A stretch of 64,000 bases of DNA from Bacteroidaceae bacterium (GTDB taxonomy: Bacteria; Bacteroidota; Bacteroidia; Bacteroidales; Bacteroidaceae): assembly GCA_017633615.1 (NCBI GenBank), contig JAGBPB010000114.1:5352-69351 (forward strand), given 5' to 3'. Shown here piece after piece: positions 52,605-61,434 of this stretch (position 1 is its first letter; each line of letters starts with the position of its first letter). A model generated the notes under the pieces. It was given only the letters and a program-made list of their open reading frames with translations, did no database searches and was not told where the DNA came from. The translations under genes and the position numbers were made by a program.

Positions 52605-53043
52605 TTCTCAAATTGGGCTTGGTTGGATTAAACAAAGTATAATGCCCCATGATTTGACTTACCCACATGATTATTCTGCAGGGACAAAAGGACTATGAAT
52701 GAGCGACTGGTAATATTCACTGGTTGCTTTTTCATTTTAGAATAAATAGTCGAATCAAATTGTATAATTATTTAAGGGCTATGCTTCTAAAAAAATTAGA
52801 ATCAATTAAAAGTTCTATTGTATCATTTTGTTAAAGCAAACAATTAATTGACCCTAATATTATTCGATTGCAAATATATTTTTTAGCCTTTAATAATCAA
52901 TAGCATCGCATTGTAAAAAATGTTAAAAACCTAAACAAACCTCAAATACTGAGCCTCAACATATCACAGAAGCTTTTGCCAATCCAAACAAATAAATGTG
53001 CAATTCTGAATTAAATCTTATACATCTGTATATTTTCTGCATA
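52605..53043. other. AT-rich spacer without a recognisable gene
   Basis: About 440 bp, strongly A+T-rich, between the unknown exported protein (starts 52604) and the signal peptidase gene (ends 53044). No convincing ORF, tRNA or exact TAnnTTTG box. A near match (TATACTTTG on the minus strand, close to 52640) may serve the 52604 gene. Confidence 0.6.
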
Positions 53044-53868
53044 TTATTTTACACACACTCTCCTGCCACCCACTATCCCTATGACAAAGTCATCCGGAAT
53101 GAAACCCCAGTAACGGGAATCTTTGGAGTCCAAGCTGTTATCACCCAACGTAAAATAATAGTCATGCAGGAATGTATGACTTGTCATATTATCATCAGGC
53201 CATGCTCCTGTCTCATACTGGATGACCGGACCGTATATGGCACGCCCTATTGAATCCAACTCTATCGTTACACCCTTAGCCGGAACATATAACGGGCCGA
53301 ACTGTTTTATTGTCCACATGGGCCGCGTGAACGGCATTGTAGCCATGAATCTCTCCCGCCACAACACACTGTCAGGCGTATTCTTTAAGGCAAGCTGATT
53401 ATCAAGAACTCCTATCGTACCCTGATAGTTGTTATTCCAGTTTATACCGTCTTTTATCCCTATGGAATCGCCTGGCGTACCCAGTACACGTTTGCAATAA
53501 ACATAGTTTATCTTGAACTCTATCTCCGTCCACTTATCGTAGCCCAATGGATAATTGAAACATATCACATCACCCGGACGGATCTTCCTTACACCCGGCA
53601 TACGGAAACATTTCAATGGAGCGTGATCCTCAAAGTTGAATGATGTATATATTCTGGCGCCAAACAGCATTTTGTTTACCCAAACCTTATCACCCGGCAT
53701 CAGTGTAGGACTCATGGATTCCGTAGGGATACTAAACCTTTCTGTAATGAAAATACGCCTGCAGAAATGCGCTGCTGCAAACACCATTGCGTAAATGTAA
53801 ACTTTAAGGCAGACAGAAAGAATCCTGTCCCACCTACTCTTTTTTAATGCTTTATTCATAGTATCCAT
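53044..53868 (-). CDS. lepB: Signal peptidase I (S26), divergent copy in the NVEALA locus
   Basis: A 274-residue membrane protease. One N-terminal anchor (VYIYAMVFAAAHFC) precedes SIPTESMSPTLMPGDKVWVN with the nucleophile Ser51, YCKRVLGTPGDSIG with the general-base Lys126, and the closing GDNSLDSKDSRYWGFIPDD. It is probably a functional type I signal peptidase. It is the last gene of the five-gene locus and overlaps the ligase gene by 17 bases, unlike a free-standing housekeeping lepB, so a dedicated substrate in this locus is likely by inference. The first Met could also be at 53859. Confidence 0.9.
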   Translation of the reverse strand: MDTMNKALKKSRWDRILSVCLKVYIYAMVFAAAHFCRRIFITERFSIPTESMSPTLMPGDKVWVNKMLFGARIYTSFNFEDHAPLKCFRMPGVRKIRPGDVICFNYPLGYDKWTEIEFKINYVYCKRVLGTPGDSIGIKDGINWNNNYQGTIGVLDNQLALKNTPDSVLWRERFMATMPFTRPMWTIKQFGPLYVPAKGVTIELDSIGRAIYGPVIQYETGAWPDDNMTSHTFLHDYYFTLGDNSLDSKDSRYWGFIPDDFVIGIVGGRRVCVK

Positions 53869-55459
53869 CCTTTATTGAAACTAATTCCTTACGCAAGCGC
53901 TCTGTATTCTCTGACTCCACTTTTGCCTTGAAGTGTTCCACCTTTGCCGTCATATCCAGAAAACGGGCGGTATCACCCTCCGCATGATACATCTTGGCCA
54001 GAAGATAAAGCGGATACAGGCGATTGGGAACCATATAAAAAGCATGCCTGTAACAAGCTTCAGCCTCACTGAATTCAGCCTGAGCAACATGGTTGTTACC
54101 CATTATATTCCAGAACATTGGGTCACTGCTTATCCCTGTCCCTATTTTAAGAAAAGCATCACTTTTATGGTATTCACCGCTTCTGCTCATAGCCTGTCCT
54201 ATTGAAAACAAAAGGTTATCATCATAAACCCCGTCTTCTACCAAATTCTGGTCTATCACAAATACCCTTTTTGCCCTGTTACTGCACAACAGTTCCATTC
54301 CGGCGCGGGGAGTGGCAATCTGCATTCGCTTGATATCATTCCTGACGATGTAATAATGAGGGATAAGTACCACTATCATCATCGCATAAAAAGCCATATT
54401 ACCGACCTTATTACGGTTTCCGACTTTGACTGATGCCAGAAATACAACAAACAACATCAACAATATGGCAACATCAAACGGGTATGAGAAACAACTGAAC
54501 ACCGCGATTGAAATCAGAGGATAGCACCAACAGCTGCCATCTCTGTAAGAGCAGATAATGCCGGCAACAACCAGCCCTATCAACAGAACCATAGTTATCG
54601 GCCCCGCTTCAATTCCCATCTTGAGATACTCATTGAATGCATATGTAGGGCAGTCAGCAACCATGCGCAGATTCTCAGGCACATTATCTATGTTCAATCC
54701 GTCAGAACCGTTATCAAGATATTCAGCAAAGAAATCTGCCTGAGCTTTACCATATGCCGCTGAATAATTACCCAGACCCACTCCTTTAATCCCGTTCTCC
54801 TTCATTATGCGCAAACCTATTCTGGCCATAAGCATCCTTCCGTCTGCCGACGGTTTTTTAACAGCATAGGCCCCTGCGCCTATCAGAATGACAGACAGTG
54901 AAAGAAATACCCAATACTTTTTTATAAAGAAGACGACATACTCTTTCTTCATTGCCAAAAACATCATGCTGACAGCAAAGGATAGTAAAGAGGCACGACT
55001 CAATGTGCATACCATCAGAACGAAAGCAAGCGTTGCCAGTATTACAAAGAAGTATTTGACCACTCTCCAACTGACCTTACTGCCAATGGTTGTGAACAAG
55101 CATGAACAAACGGAAAGGAAGCAGGCAAACGGCCCTGAATTAGTGAATGAACCTACACAAATATCCTGCCCTTTTTTACTGCCCAAGTTCTCAATAAGCT
55201 GGGAGTAACCTAGTATAAGCTCCCATCCGCAGAATGCAACCAATGCAACAATCAGGGCAACAGATGTCCATTTCCTGCTCAATACAAACAGTATCCTGAA
55301 CAGCCAATAGCACATTAAGAAAGGCTCAATCAGAATCACCGGATAACACCCCCCGGACACATGCGATGATGGCATTGCATATATCAAAGCGATACTCAGA
55401 AGAAGAACCAATCCGTCAATCCAGGAAAAACTTGCGCGACCTTTGCAGATAACTCTCAT
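53852..55459 (-). CDS. O-antigen-ligase-like membrane protein with C-terminal TPRs
   Basis: A 535-residue polytopic protein with about ten hydrophobic segments. The Wzy_C/O-antigen-ligase loop is recognised by SFTNSGPFACFLSV, TLSRASLLSF and the GVGLGNYSAAYGKAQADFF block. The C-terminal 130 residues contain TPR-like helices (SIGQAMSRSGEYHKSDAFLK, AQAEFSEAEACYRHAFYM, YHAEGDTARFLDMTAKVEH). Family members transfer polysaccharide or glycan to a carrier. In this peptide-containing locus it may attach a glycan to an exported protein; that is inference. It overlaps both neighbours (4 and 17 bases). Confidence 0.8.
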   Translation of the reverse strand: MRVICKGRASFSWIDGLVLLLSIALIYAMPSSHVSGGCYPVILIEPFLMCYWLFRILFVLSRKWTSVALIVALVAFCGWELILGYSQLIENLGSKKGQDICVGSFTNSGPFACFLSVCSCLFTTIGSKVSWRVVKYFFVILATLAFVLMVCTLSRASLLSFAVSMMFLAMKKEYVVFFIKKYWVFLSLSVILIGAGAYAVKKPSADGRMLMARIGLRIMKENGIKGVGLGNYSAAYGKAQADFFAEYLDNGSDGLNIDNVPENLRMVADCPTYAFNEYLKMGIEAGPITMVLLIGLVVAGIICSYRDGSCWCYPLISIAVFSCFSYPFDVAILLMLFVVFLASVKVGNRNKVGNMAFYAMMIVVLIPHYYIVRNDIKRMQIATPRAGMELLCSNRAKRVFVIDQNLVEDGVYDDNLLFSIGQAMSRSGEYHKSDAFLKIGTGISSDPMFWNIMGNNHVAQAEFSEAEACYRHAFYMVPNRLYPLYLLAKMYHAEGDTARFLDMTAKVEHFKAKVESENTERLRKELVSIKDGYYE

Positions 55460-55965
55460 TTAGTTTTAAAATATCTATTGCAATCTTCCACAAAAATCTT
55501 ACTAGATAAGAAACCAAATGTTTTTACAACTTCATGCTCATCAAGAAGAAAGCCATAATAAACCATACTATTGGGAATCCAATCGTTATTAATTCTAACA
55601 GAATCAGATTTGGTCGCCATAATCCGAAAAACAGATTTATAATGCTCATTTAACTCAACTTCTTCTGTTTCGTTTATATGAATAATCAATAAAGGATGAA
55701 TATCAGGAAAAGAATCTACCAACAAACAATACAATGGAAATAGAGTTTTTTCCATACAAGATGAACAAGTATGGTTTTCTACGTATAAAAGTATTCCATC
55801 ATCAGTCTGATTCAATTCATTCTTGACATTTTCAGATAATTCTAATTTCTTGCCTATGGGATCGATTACAATTGGTTTTGATTCTATTTTTTGTTTACAT
55901 GACAAAAAGAACACAAACAGGAGATTACACAATACTACAACATATTTTCTTTTGGGATTTGCCAT
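55456..55965 (-). CDS. Thioredoxin-like lipoprotein with CSSC
   Basis: A 169-residue lipoprotein: YVVVLCNLLFVFFLSC gives a lipobox FLSC. The motif ENHTCSSCMEKTLFPLY has the CxxC of a thioredoxin-fold protein at the start of a helix after a beta strand (ILLYV). A later GFLLDEHEVVKTFGF fits the conserved C-terminal strands. Likely a periplasmic thiol-disulfide protein for this locus. Visibly AT-rich compared with the flanking genome. Overlaps the propeller gene by 31 bases. Confidence 0.72.
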   Translation of the reverse strand: MANPKRKYVVVLCNLLFVFFLSCKQKIESKPIVIDPIGKKLELSENVKNELNQTDDGILLYVENHTCSSCMEKTLFPLYCLLVDSFPDIHPLLIIHINETEEVELNEHYKSVFRIMATKSDSVRINNDWIPNSMVYYGFLLDEHEVVKTFGFLSSKIFVEDCNRYFKTK

Positions 55966-57098
55966 AAATCATCTTTCAATTTAAAATAAAGCAATATCGG
56001 ATTATCGAATGATTGTTTCTTTAATGAATTAATTATTTCAAGCCCAATACCTGATAACTCTTTCTCACTATCTAAAATGGATTCAGATGGGCCCTCTACT
56101 ATACAAATGTTCCAACCTTCACTAACACAATATGGAATAACAGATAGTGATAATCCGGGTATTTTAATACTATAAGATTTTGATTGACTATCTGCAACTA
56201 TTGTAAATATTACCTGTAAATCCTTCCCATCACCATTGGCACGCCAAAAAGCATAGTGAGTACTATCAATGGGTATTGAGAAACAACCCCCTAAGCAATA
56301 TTCCTTCTCAAATAATTCTGATATTTTTTCAAATAATTGAATTGTTTTTCTCTCATCTATTTCAAAAAAATCCCGACTTAGATTCAGAATCCCATAATGA
56401 AATTCATTCGTTCTTTCCAGGCCTTCCTTGTTATATTTGTAAATAGCATTATCATAACCTGGCACAACAATATACAATTCATCATTGTAATACGAGAAAC
56501 TCTCATTACCCATACTTACAGAACTAAGATAATCTAGAGACAATAGTAGTTTATAGTTTCTCGTGATAGGATTTATCTCATAAACTCCATTCTTTTTAGG
56601 AGAATCTATACTTTCGGTATGACAAATTGCTATTATATTCCCATTGGCATAAGTCATAGTTGTTACGCATAATTCGCATTCAAAAGAGTTTATAAAAGAA
56701 AATGAAGGAACACTATAACATAAAATCTTTGATTGACCAGCAGAAGCAACATACAGAATACTATCTCTTTCAGAATAAGCAAAACCAGATATAGATTGAT
56801 ATTCTCCTCTACCACGACCAAAAGCATCCAATTTTGATATAATTGAATCATTTCGCATGTAATAGATTATTTTATCATCATCACTTTCCAAAAAATATTG
56901 TTTGTCGACTGTCTGAACAGAAAAAAGAGGAGATAAAGGGTACTCACTTTTTATGGGTTTTACAATAAAAGTATCTATACATTCATCCATTATAATATCC
57001 TCGATGTTATAGTCTATCTCCAAAGAGTTTTCATTGTGTCTTTCTTGATTACAGGACACAGTTAATACCAGAAAAAAGATTTGTATCAAACGTTTCAT
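55935..57098 (-). CDS. Six-bladed beta-propeller lipoprotein of the NVEALA locus
   Basis: From ATG 57098 the protein has 387 residues with lipobox LTVSC (MKRLIQIFFLVLTVSCNQE). Blade strands such as FGRGRGEYQSISGFAYSERD, SILYVASAGQSKILCYSVP and NDELYIVVPGYDNAIYKYNK match the Bacteroidales 6-bladed propeller family (compare 28751-29887). In such families the propeller may bind a peptide or glycan; no ligand is known. Noticeably AT-rich. It lies between the NVEALA gene (60 bp upstream) and the CSSC lipoprotein (overlap). Confidence 0.8.
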   Translation of the reverse strand: MKRLIQIFFLVLTVSCNQERHNENSLEIDYNIEDIIMDECIDTFIVKPIKSEYPLSPLFSVQTVDKQYFLESDDDKIIYYMRNDSIISKLDAFGRGRGEYQSISGFAYSERDSILYVASAGQSKILCYSVPSFSFINSFECELCVTTMTYANGNIIAICHTESIDSPKKNGVYEINPITRNYKLLLSLDYLSSVSMGNESFSYYNDELYIVVPGYDNAIYKYNKEGLERTNEFHYGILNLSRDFFEIDERKTIQLFEKISELFEKEYCLGGCFSIPIDSTHYAFWRANGDGKDLQVIFTIVADSQSKSYSIKIPGLSLSVIPYCVSEGWNICIVEGPSESILDSEKELSGIGLEIINSLKKQSFDNPILLYFKLKDDLWQIPKENML

Positions 57099-57158
57099 AT
57101 TAATTATGTATGAAGAAGGTGCTTTGCTCCTATAATAGAGCAAAAGCACCTTCAGTTT

Positions 57159-57560
57159 TTAATTACCTTTTTTATTAATATAAGACACTACAACATCTTT
57201 TGCTGCCGAAATAACCCACTCTGTTATTTGATTAGCCCATGATGAGTTTTCGCTCTGCTCGCTTGTTGTTTGATTTCCGAGATCAATTAAACAGCCAGCT
57301 CCACCATCCTTGCATGTATTAATTGTTTGTCCCCATCTGGTTTTATTAACACCATGTTTTACCAACAATTTATTATTTGAATGAAAAATGATGTAATCCT
57401 CTGTTTCTGTGTATTCGATTGTACCTCCTTCACCGGTACTGGAGAGAGCCTCGATATCATTTTCACTCAGAGCGTTGATATAAGATGATTTGTTAGCGTA
57501 AAAAGCTGCACCAACAGATAACATGGCTACTGAAGCCAGAACAATAAGTTTTTTTTTCAT
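57159..57560 (-). CDS. NVEALA-type small exported peptide precursor
   Basis: A 133-residue protein. The hydrophobic leader is MKKKLIVLASVAMLSVGAAF. After it comes LSENDIEALSS, which corresponds to the NVEALA motif of a Bacteroidetes family of small exported proteins of unknown function. Two cysteines lie in CKDGGAGC, and the C-terminus is an amphipathic helix (WANQITEWVISAAKDVVVSY). The NVEALA block could be the processing site after export. It is the first confident gene of the locus with propeller, thioredoxin-like, ligase-like and signal peptidase genes. AT-rich. Family assignment is by motif only. Confidence 0.7.
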   Translation of the reverse strand: MKKKLIVLASVAMLSVGAAFYANKSSYINALSENDIEALSSTGEGGTIEYTETEDYIIFHSNNKLLVKHGVNKTRWGQTINTCKDGGAGCLIDLGNQTTSEQSENSSWANQITEWVISAAKDVVVSYINKKGN

Positions 57561-57591
57561 AATTAAATTTTAAAAATTAAATAGTTAATAA

Positions 57592-57867
57592 TTAGTTGTT
57601 TAGATGGTATTTAGATATTATAACCTTTATACTTTTATCTTTATGGAAAACAATAGAAAAGGAGTCTATTGAGGATGTTCTGCCGGTTTCTGAAACCTTA
57701 GAACATTCATTTGAGTAGGGATGAAGATCTTTGCTGTGTTCACGATTAAGATTAAACTTTTGACCTGAATTGGAAAAGGATGGCAACATGGTACTTAGCA
57801 AGGGTAGAGCTGTCTTTATCCCTTTTCTTTTCCAAACCTTATTATATTCTCTCTGTTTTTCAATCAT
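57592..57867 (-). CDS. Possible small gene before the NVEALA gene
   Basis: A 91-residue reading frame starting with ATG (57867) and ending 31 bases before the NVEALA start. The protein is basic and Ser-rich, with no signal peptide or recognised domain; the end SFSIVFHKDKSIKVIISKY could form two strands. It lies in the leader that would be transcribed from the promoter at 58303. It may be real or a chance ORF. Confidence 0.3.
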   Translation of the reverse strand: MIEKQREYNKVWKRKGIKTALPLLSTMLPSFSNSGQKFNLNREHSKDLHPYSNECSKVSETGRTSSIDSFSIVFHKDKSIKVIISKYHLNN

Positions 57868-58302
57868 TATTTAAAACAATTACATTTTACTTTTTTTCCA
57901 ACCGTCCGATTCAGGACCTGCGCTAACTGAAGAGCGGTCCTGATCGGTACGGATGGCCGAAACCTTGAAGATTTACTTATTCCTCATGGTACCGGATGTG
58001 TTTTCCATAGGAACCATCATTACACATGAAAGAAAGATTTTACCATAATAACCAAACTAACTCTCATTTGAAGAAAAAGAAAAAACAAAACCCCGATCGG
58101 GCTGGTATAAGCCGGCCGACCAGGGACAATATTCCGAATTACGTCTATTACTCCCACAGGAAAGAATTGCAAACAAGTTATCCATAAGGACCAAAATAAT
58201 TAAATAACCAAGTATTAGTTTATCATTGCCCAACAAAAAAAGCCACACCTTAGAACGGTTTTCCGTATCTAAGCATGTGACCTCAAATTTTGTTTTGCGT
58301 GA
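57868..58302 (-). other. Long untranslated leader region with hairpins
   Basis: About 435 bp without a convincing gene. Stems include CCGATTCAGGACC (57906-57918) against GGTCCTGATCGG (57936-57947), nearly complementary with one base missing. A GC-rich patch around 58091-58124 has CCCGATCGGG and CTGGT...ACCAG pairs, followed on the minus strand by a T-rich stretch. With the promoter at 58303 this may be the 5' leader of the NVEALA operon or a small RNA ending near 58080. An 82-codon TTG-initiated frame here is not credited. Confidence 0.4.
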
Positions 58303-58333
58303 CAAATATATGGCATGGAATTTTTCTGTGCAA
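58303..58333 (-). promoter_or_regulatory. Promoter pointing into the NVEALA locus
   Basis: Minus-strand TTG (58331-58333), 20-bp spacer, TATATTTG (58303-58310): a full match to the Bacteroidetes promoter. It is the only such match on this strand between 57560 and 58450. Confidence 0.55.
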
Positions 58334-58408
58334 CACTTTTATTGGTTTTTTTCAAAAAAATATCAATAAAGGCCTATTCGGCGGGTTCAAATTATAAAAC
58401 TTAGTCCT

Positions 58409-58416
58409 TATCTTTG
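58409..58416 (+). promoter_or_regulatory. Candidate -7 box for the TlpA-flippase pair
   Basis: TATCTTTG, an exact TAnnTTTG match 33 bp before the ATG at 58450. It supports that ATG over the in-frame TTG at 58414. Confidence 0.5.
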
Positions 58417-58449
58417 GGAAACAATAGAGAAAACGCTTACGTAAATAAT

Positions 58450-59508
58450 ATGAAGAAACTTCTATTTCTCCTGGCGATAACCGCCACCCTGACCTGCTGT
58501 TCAAACAAGAGCAACTACACTCTTAGCGGTACATTTGATGATTTTAACGGACAAACCGTCTGGCTGATAAGCTCCAATGAGCCTATTGACTCCGTGCAGA
58601 CCTCTGACGGAAGTTTTATGTTTACAGGTAAAGCTTCTGTCCCGTCAATAGCATACGTGGCCGATGCGCGTTCTGCGCGTGAAGCAAAGCAAAGATGCAT
58701 GTTCTTTCTGGAGCCGGGCACACTCACTATGGAGAAGAATTCCGATGAAGGAACACAATACGTAGTACATGGCACTAAAAGCAACGATCTGCTGGCCGGT
58801 TATGATGCGATTGAAGATGAACTGGAGGAGTACTACAAGCAAAACCAGGATAAAGAAGGTATTGATGACGAAATTGAGAAACGTTACAATGAGATACTTT
58901 CTAAACAGGTTAAGGACAACCTGGACAATATGTATGGTCTGTACTGCCTGAGTGACCTGTCATACATGCAGAGCCCTGAGTTAACCAGAGCGTTACTTTC
59001 AACCTTTTCAAAAGAAATGTGCAAAACCAAGCTGTGGAACACCATTGATGAGCGCAACATAAAGATGCTGGCCACCACACCCGGCAAGCAGTATATGGAA
59101 TTCAGCCAGACTGATGCCAACGGAATCATAATCAGTTCAAAGGATGTTTTGGCCGATCCCGCCAACAAGTATGTGCTCATTGACTTCTGGGCATCATGGT
59201 GCGGTCCCTGCATGCGTGAGGTTCCGTATCTTACTGAGACTTATGCCAAGTACAAGGATAAGGGTTTCCAGATTCTGGGCGTTTCACTTGACCGCACGCG
59301 CGATGCATGGCTTGCAGCCATTGAGCGCAACGGCATGAACTGGATTCACGTGAGTGACCTAAAGTACTGGGAGAATGAGGTGGCCCGCCAGTACGGCGTG
59401 AACTCGATTCCCGCAAATTTCCTGGTTGACTGCAGCAACGGCCAGATCATCGCCACCGGCCTGCGCGGCAATAAGCTTGAACAGAAAATAGCTGAACTCT
59501 TAGACTGA
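58450..59508 (+). CDS. TlpA-family thiol-disulfide lipoprotein (DUF4369 + thioredoxin)
   Basis: From ATG 58450 the protein has 352 residues: lipoprotein signal LLFLLAITATLTCC, an N-terminal DUF4369-like beta domain (YTLSGTFDDFNGQTVWLIS, FFLEPGTLTME), a helical linker, and a C-terminal TlpA/AhpC domain with DFWASWCGPCMREVP (C251, C254) and the cis-Pro in VNSIPANFLVD. A periplasmic reductase of unknown target. Four bases separate it from the flippase gene, so the two are co-transcribed. Confidence 0.9.
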   Translation: MKKLLFLLAITATLTCCSNKSNYTLSGTFDDFNGQTVWLISSNEPIDSVQTSDGSFMFTGKASVPSIAYVADARSAREAKQRCMFFLEPGTLTMEKNSDEGTQYVVHGTKSNDLLAGYDAIEDELEEYYKQNQDKEGIDDEIEKRYNEILSKQVKDNLDNMYGLYCLSDLSYMQSPELTRALLSTFSKEMCKTKLWNTIDERNIKMLATTPGKQYMEFSQTDANGIIISSKDVLADPANKYVLIDFWASWCGPCMREVPYLTETYAKYKDKGFQILGVSLDRTRDAWLAAIERNGMNWIHVSDLKYWENEVARQYGVNSIPANFLVDCSNGQIIATGLRGNKLEQKIAELLD

Positions 59509-59512
59509 TCAT

Positions 59513-61015
59513 ATGGCAGGCAGCAAGATGGCCACGTTGGCCAAGGATACGGCCATTTATGGCATTAGCAGCATTGTGGGCAGGTTCATCAACTATCTGC
59601 TCACTCCTTTGTATACCAACGTTCTCAAAGCTCAGGGCGGAGAATACGGAGCTATTACAAAGATGTATGCATACACGGCATTGTGCCTTGTCCTGCTTAC
59701 TTTCGGCATGGAGACCACAATGTTCCGTTTTGCCAACAAGGAGGGTCAGAAACCTGCCCGGGTATTCTCTACCGCACTGATATCGGTTGGAATATTATCC
59801 GTTTTGTTTGCTGCCGTCTGTATAATGAACAGATATCAGATATGCGCATTCCTGAATTACCCTGACCACCCAGAATATGTCACAGCTCTCTCACTTGTAG
59901 TGGCCATTGACTCTTTCCAGGCTATAGTTTTCTCTTACCTCAGGTTCCTTAAGCGTCCCATCAAGTTTGCCGCCCTCAAGCTTACCAACATATTCATGAC
60001 CATAGTCCTTAACCTCATTGTCATACTGTGGTTCAAGGAAATCTACCAGGATTATCCTACCTTGCTTGGATGGTATAATCCCAATCATGTAATCAGATAC
60101 GTATTCTATATCAACCTGTTCTGCTCGGCAAGCATAACCATAGGTCTGCTGCCCGAGATATTCCAGATAAAGAACGGATTTGATACCAAGCTGTTCCGTC
60201 AGATGCTCTCATACACCTGGCCCATACTGATTCTGGGACTTGCGGGCATACTTAACCAGGTGGCCGATAAGATATGCTTTACCAAAATAATCACCGGCGA
60301 TGAAGGTGAGCGCCTGCTGGGTATTTACGGAAGCGCCGTAAAGGTTGCCATGATCATGTCCATGCTTACCCAAGCATTCCGATACGCATACGAGCCGCTT
60401 GTGTTCAGTACCGCCGCACATGACCGTGAGGGGCAGAACAAGGTCTATGCCGATGCCATGAAGTTTTTTATAATATTTGCGTTGCTTGCATTCTTAGCGG
60501 TTATGTTCTATCTGGATATTCTCAAGTTCATAATAGGCCGAACCTACTGGGAGGGACTTAAAGTTGTACCTATAGTCATGATGGCCGAGATATTCATGGG
60601 AGTCTACTTCAACCTCTCATTCTGGTACAAGCTGATTGACCAGACATGGTGGGGCGCCATATTCTCATTCATAGGCTGTGCAGTACTTTTGGTCATCAAC
60701 TTCATCTTTGTACCCAAATACGGCTACATGGCCTGCGCCTGGGGCGGATTTGCCGGCTACGGCGTTTGCATGATACTCTCTTACTTTGTGGGACAGAAAA
60801 AGAGTCCCATCAAGTATCCTTTAGGTGAGATTGGTCTGTATGTGCTGCTGGCTGCAGTGCTCTACGTGATTTACCTCTATGTTGACAGCAAGTCACTGCC
60901 TCTGTGGCTGTCACTCTCTATCAACACCGTGCTTATATGCATCTATCTAGCCTATATCATAAAGAAAGACCTTCCGCTTAAGTCACTGCCCGTTATAGGC
61001 AAATACTTCAAATAA
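59513..61015 (+). CDS. Polysaccharide flippase (Wzx/MATE-like)
   Basis: A 500-residue protein with about fourteen membrane segments. It starts LAKDTAIYGISSIVGRFINY LLTPLYT-like and has FGMETTMFRFANKE, VADKICFTKIITGDEGERLL and the late PKYGYMACAWGGFAGYGVCM, all as in the Bacteroidetes oligosaccharide-flippase family that moves lipid-linked glycans to the periplasmic side. No glycosyltransferases are adjacent, so the glycan is unknown. Follows the TlpA gene by four bases and ends at a bidirectional terminator. Confidence 0.9.
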   Translation: MAGSKMATLAKDTAIYGISSIVGRFINYLLTPLYTNVLKAQGGEYGAITKMYAYTALCLVLLTFGMETTMFRFANKEGQKPARVFSTALISVGILSVLFAAVCIMNRYQICAFLNYPDHPEYVTALSLVVAIDSFQAIVFSYLRFLKRPIKFAALKLTNIFMTIVLNLIVILWFKEIYQDYPTLLGWYNPNHVIRYVFYINLFCSASITIGLLPEIFQIKNGFDTKLFRQMLSYTWPILILGLAGILNQVADKICFTKIITGDEGERLLGIYGSAVKVAMIMSMLTQAFRYAYEPLVFSTAAHDREGQNKVYADAMKFFIIFALLAFLAVMFYLDILKFIIGRTYWEGLKVVPIVMMAEIFMGVYFNLSFWYKLIDQTWWGAIFSFIGCAVLLVINFIFVPKYGYMACAWGGFAGYGVCMILSYFVGQKKSPIKYPLGEIGLYVLLAAVLYVIYLYVDSKSLPLWLSLSINTVLICIYLAYIIKKDLPLKSLPVIGKYFK

Positions 61016-61042
61016 AAAAGGCGTCAGATTGACGCCTTTTTT
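61015..61042. terminator. Bidirectional terminator between flippase and HIT genes
   Basis: GGCGTCA-GAT-TGACGCC (61020-61036) with an A-run before and TTTTTT after, so it works for both converging genes. Confidence 0.92.
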
Positions 61043-61044
61043 AT

Positions 61045-61434
61045 TTAGAGTGCTGCGCGGATATCGGCCGCAATCTGTTGGAATTCCTCTGGAGTGAGTT
61101 TGAGTTTGGGATTGCTGAACAGCATATCCTTCTCTGACTGCATGGGGATAAGGTGGATGTGTGCGTGAGGCACCTCAAGGCCCAGAACGGCCTCACCTAC
61201 CTTGATGCAGTTGAATACTTTCTTCTGAGCTGCTGCAATCTTTTTGGCAAAGAGTTGCAAGTCACAGAGTTCCTGGTCTGTAAGGTCAAACAGATAGTCA
61301 ACCTCACGCTTGGGTATGCAGAGCACGTGCCCCTTTACAAGCGGGTTGATATCAAGAAATGCAAAACAGTTCTCAGTCTCAGCTATCTTGTAGCAGGGAA
61401 TCTCACCTGCAATTATTCTTGAAAAAATTGTCAT
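61045..61434 (-). CDS. HIT-family nucleotide-binding hydrolase
   Basis: A 129-residue HIT protein: FSRIIAGEIPCYKI at the start, FLDINPLVKGHVLCIPK, and the histidine triad in VPHAHIHLIPM. Such proteins hydrolyse or transfer nucleoside phosphoramidates and dinucleotides; the exact substrate is unknown. The ATG overlaps the greA stop (ATGA), so both are made together. Confidence 0.93.
   Translation of the reverse strand: MTIFSRIIAGEIPCYKIAETENCFAFLDINPLVKGHVLCIPKREVDYLFDLTDQELCDLQLFAKKIAAAQKKVFNCIKVGEAVLGLEVPHAHIHLIPMQSEKDMLFSNPKLKLTPEEFQQIAADIRAAL

Noticed and set aside
52605..53043. Possible riboswitch or small RNA in the long AT-rich gap
   Set aside because: No paired GC-rich stems, no recognised riboswitch core and no consensus promoter in front of it.
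58057..58305. 82-codon frame on the minus strand upstream of the NVEALA locus
   Set aside because: It begins with a TTG that lies inside the promoter -7 box (58303-58310), runs through hairpin DNA and has no recognisable protein features.
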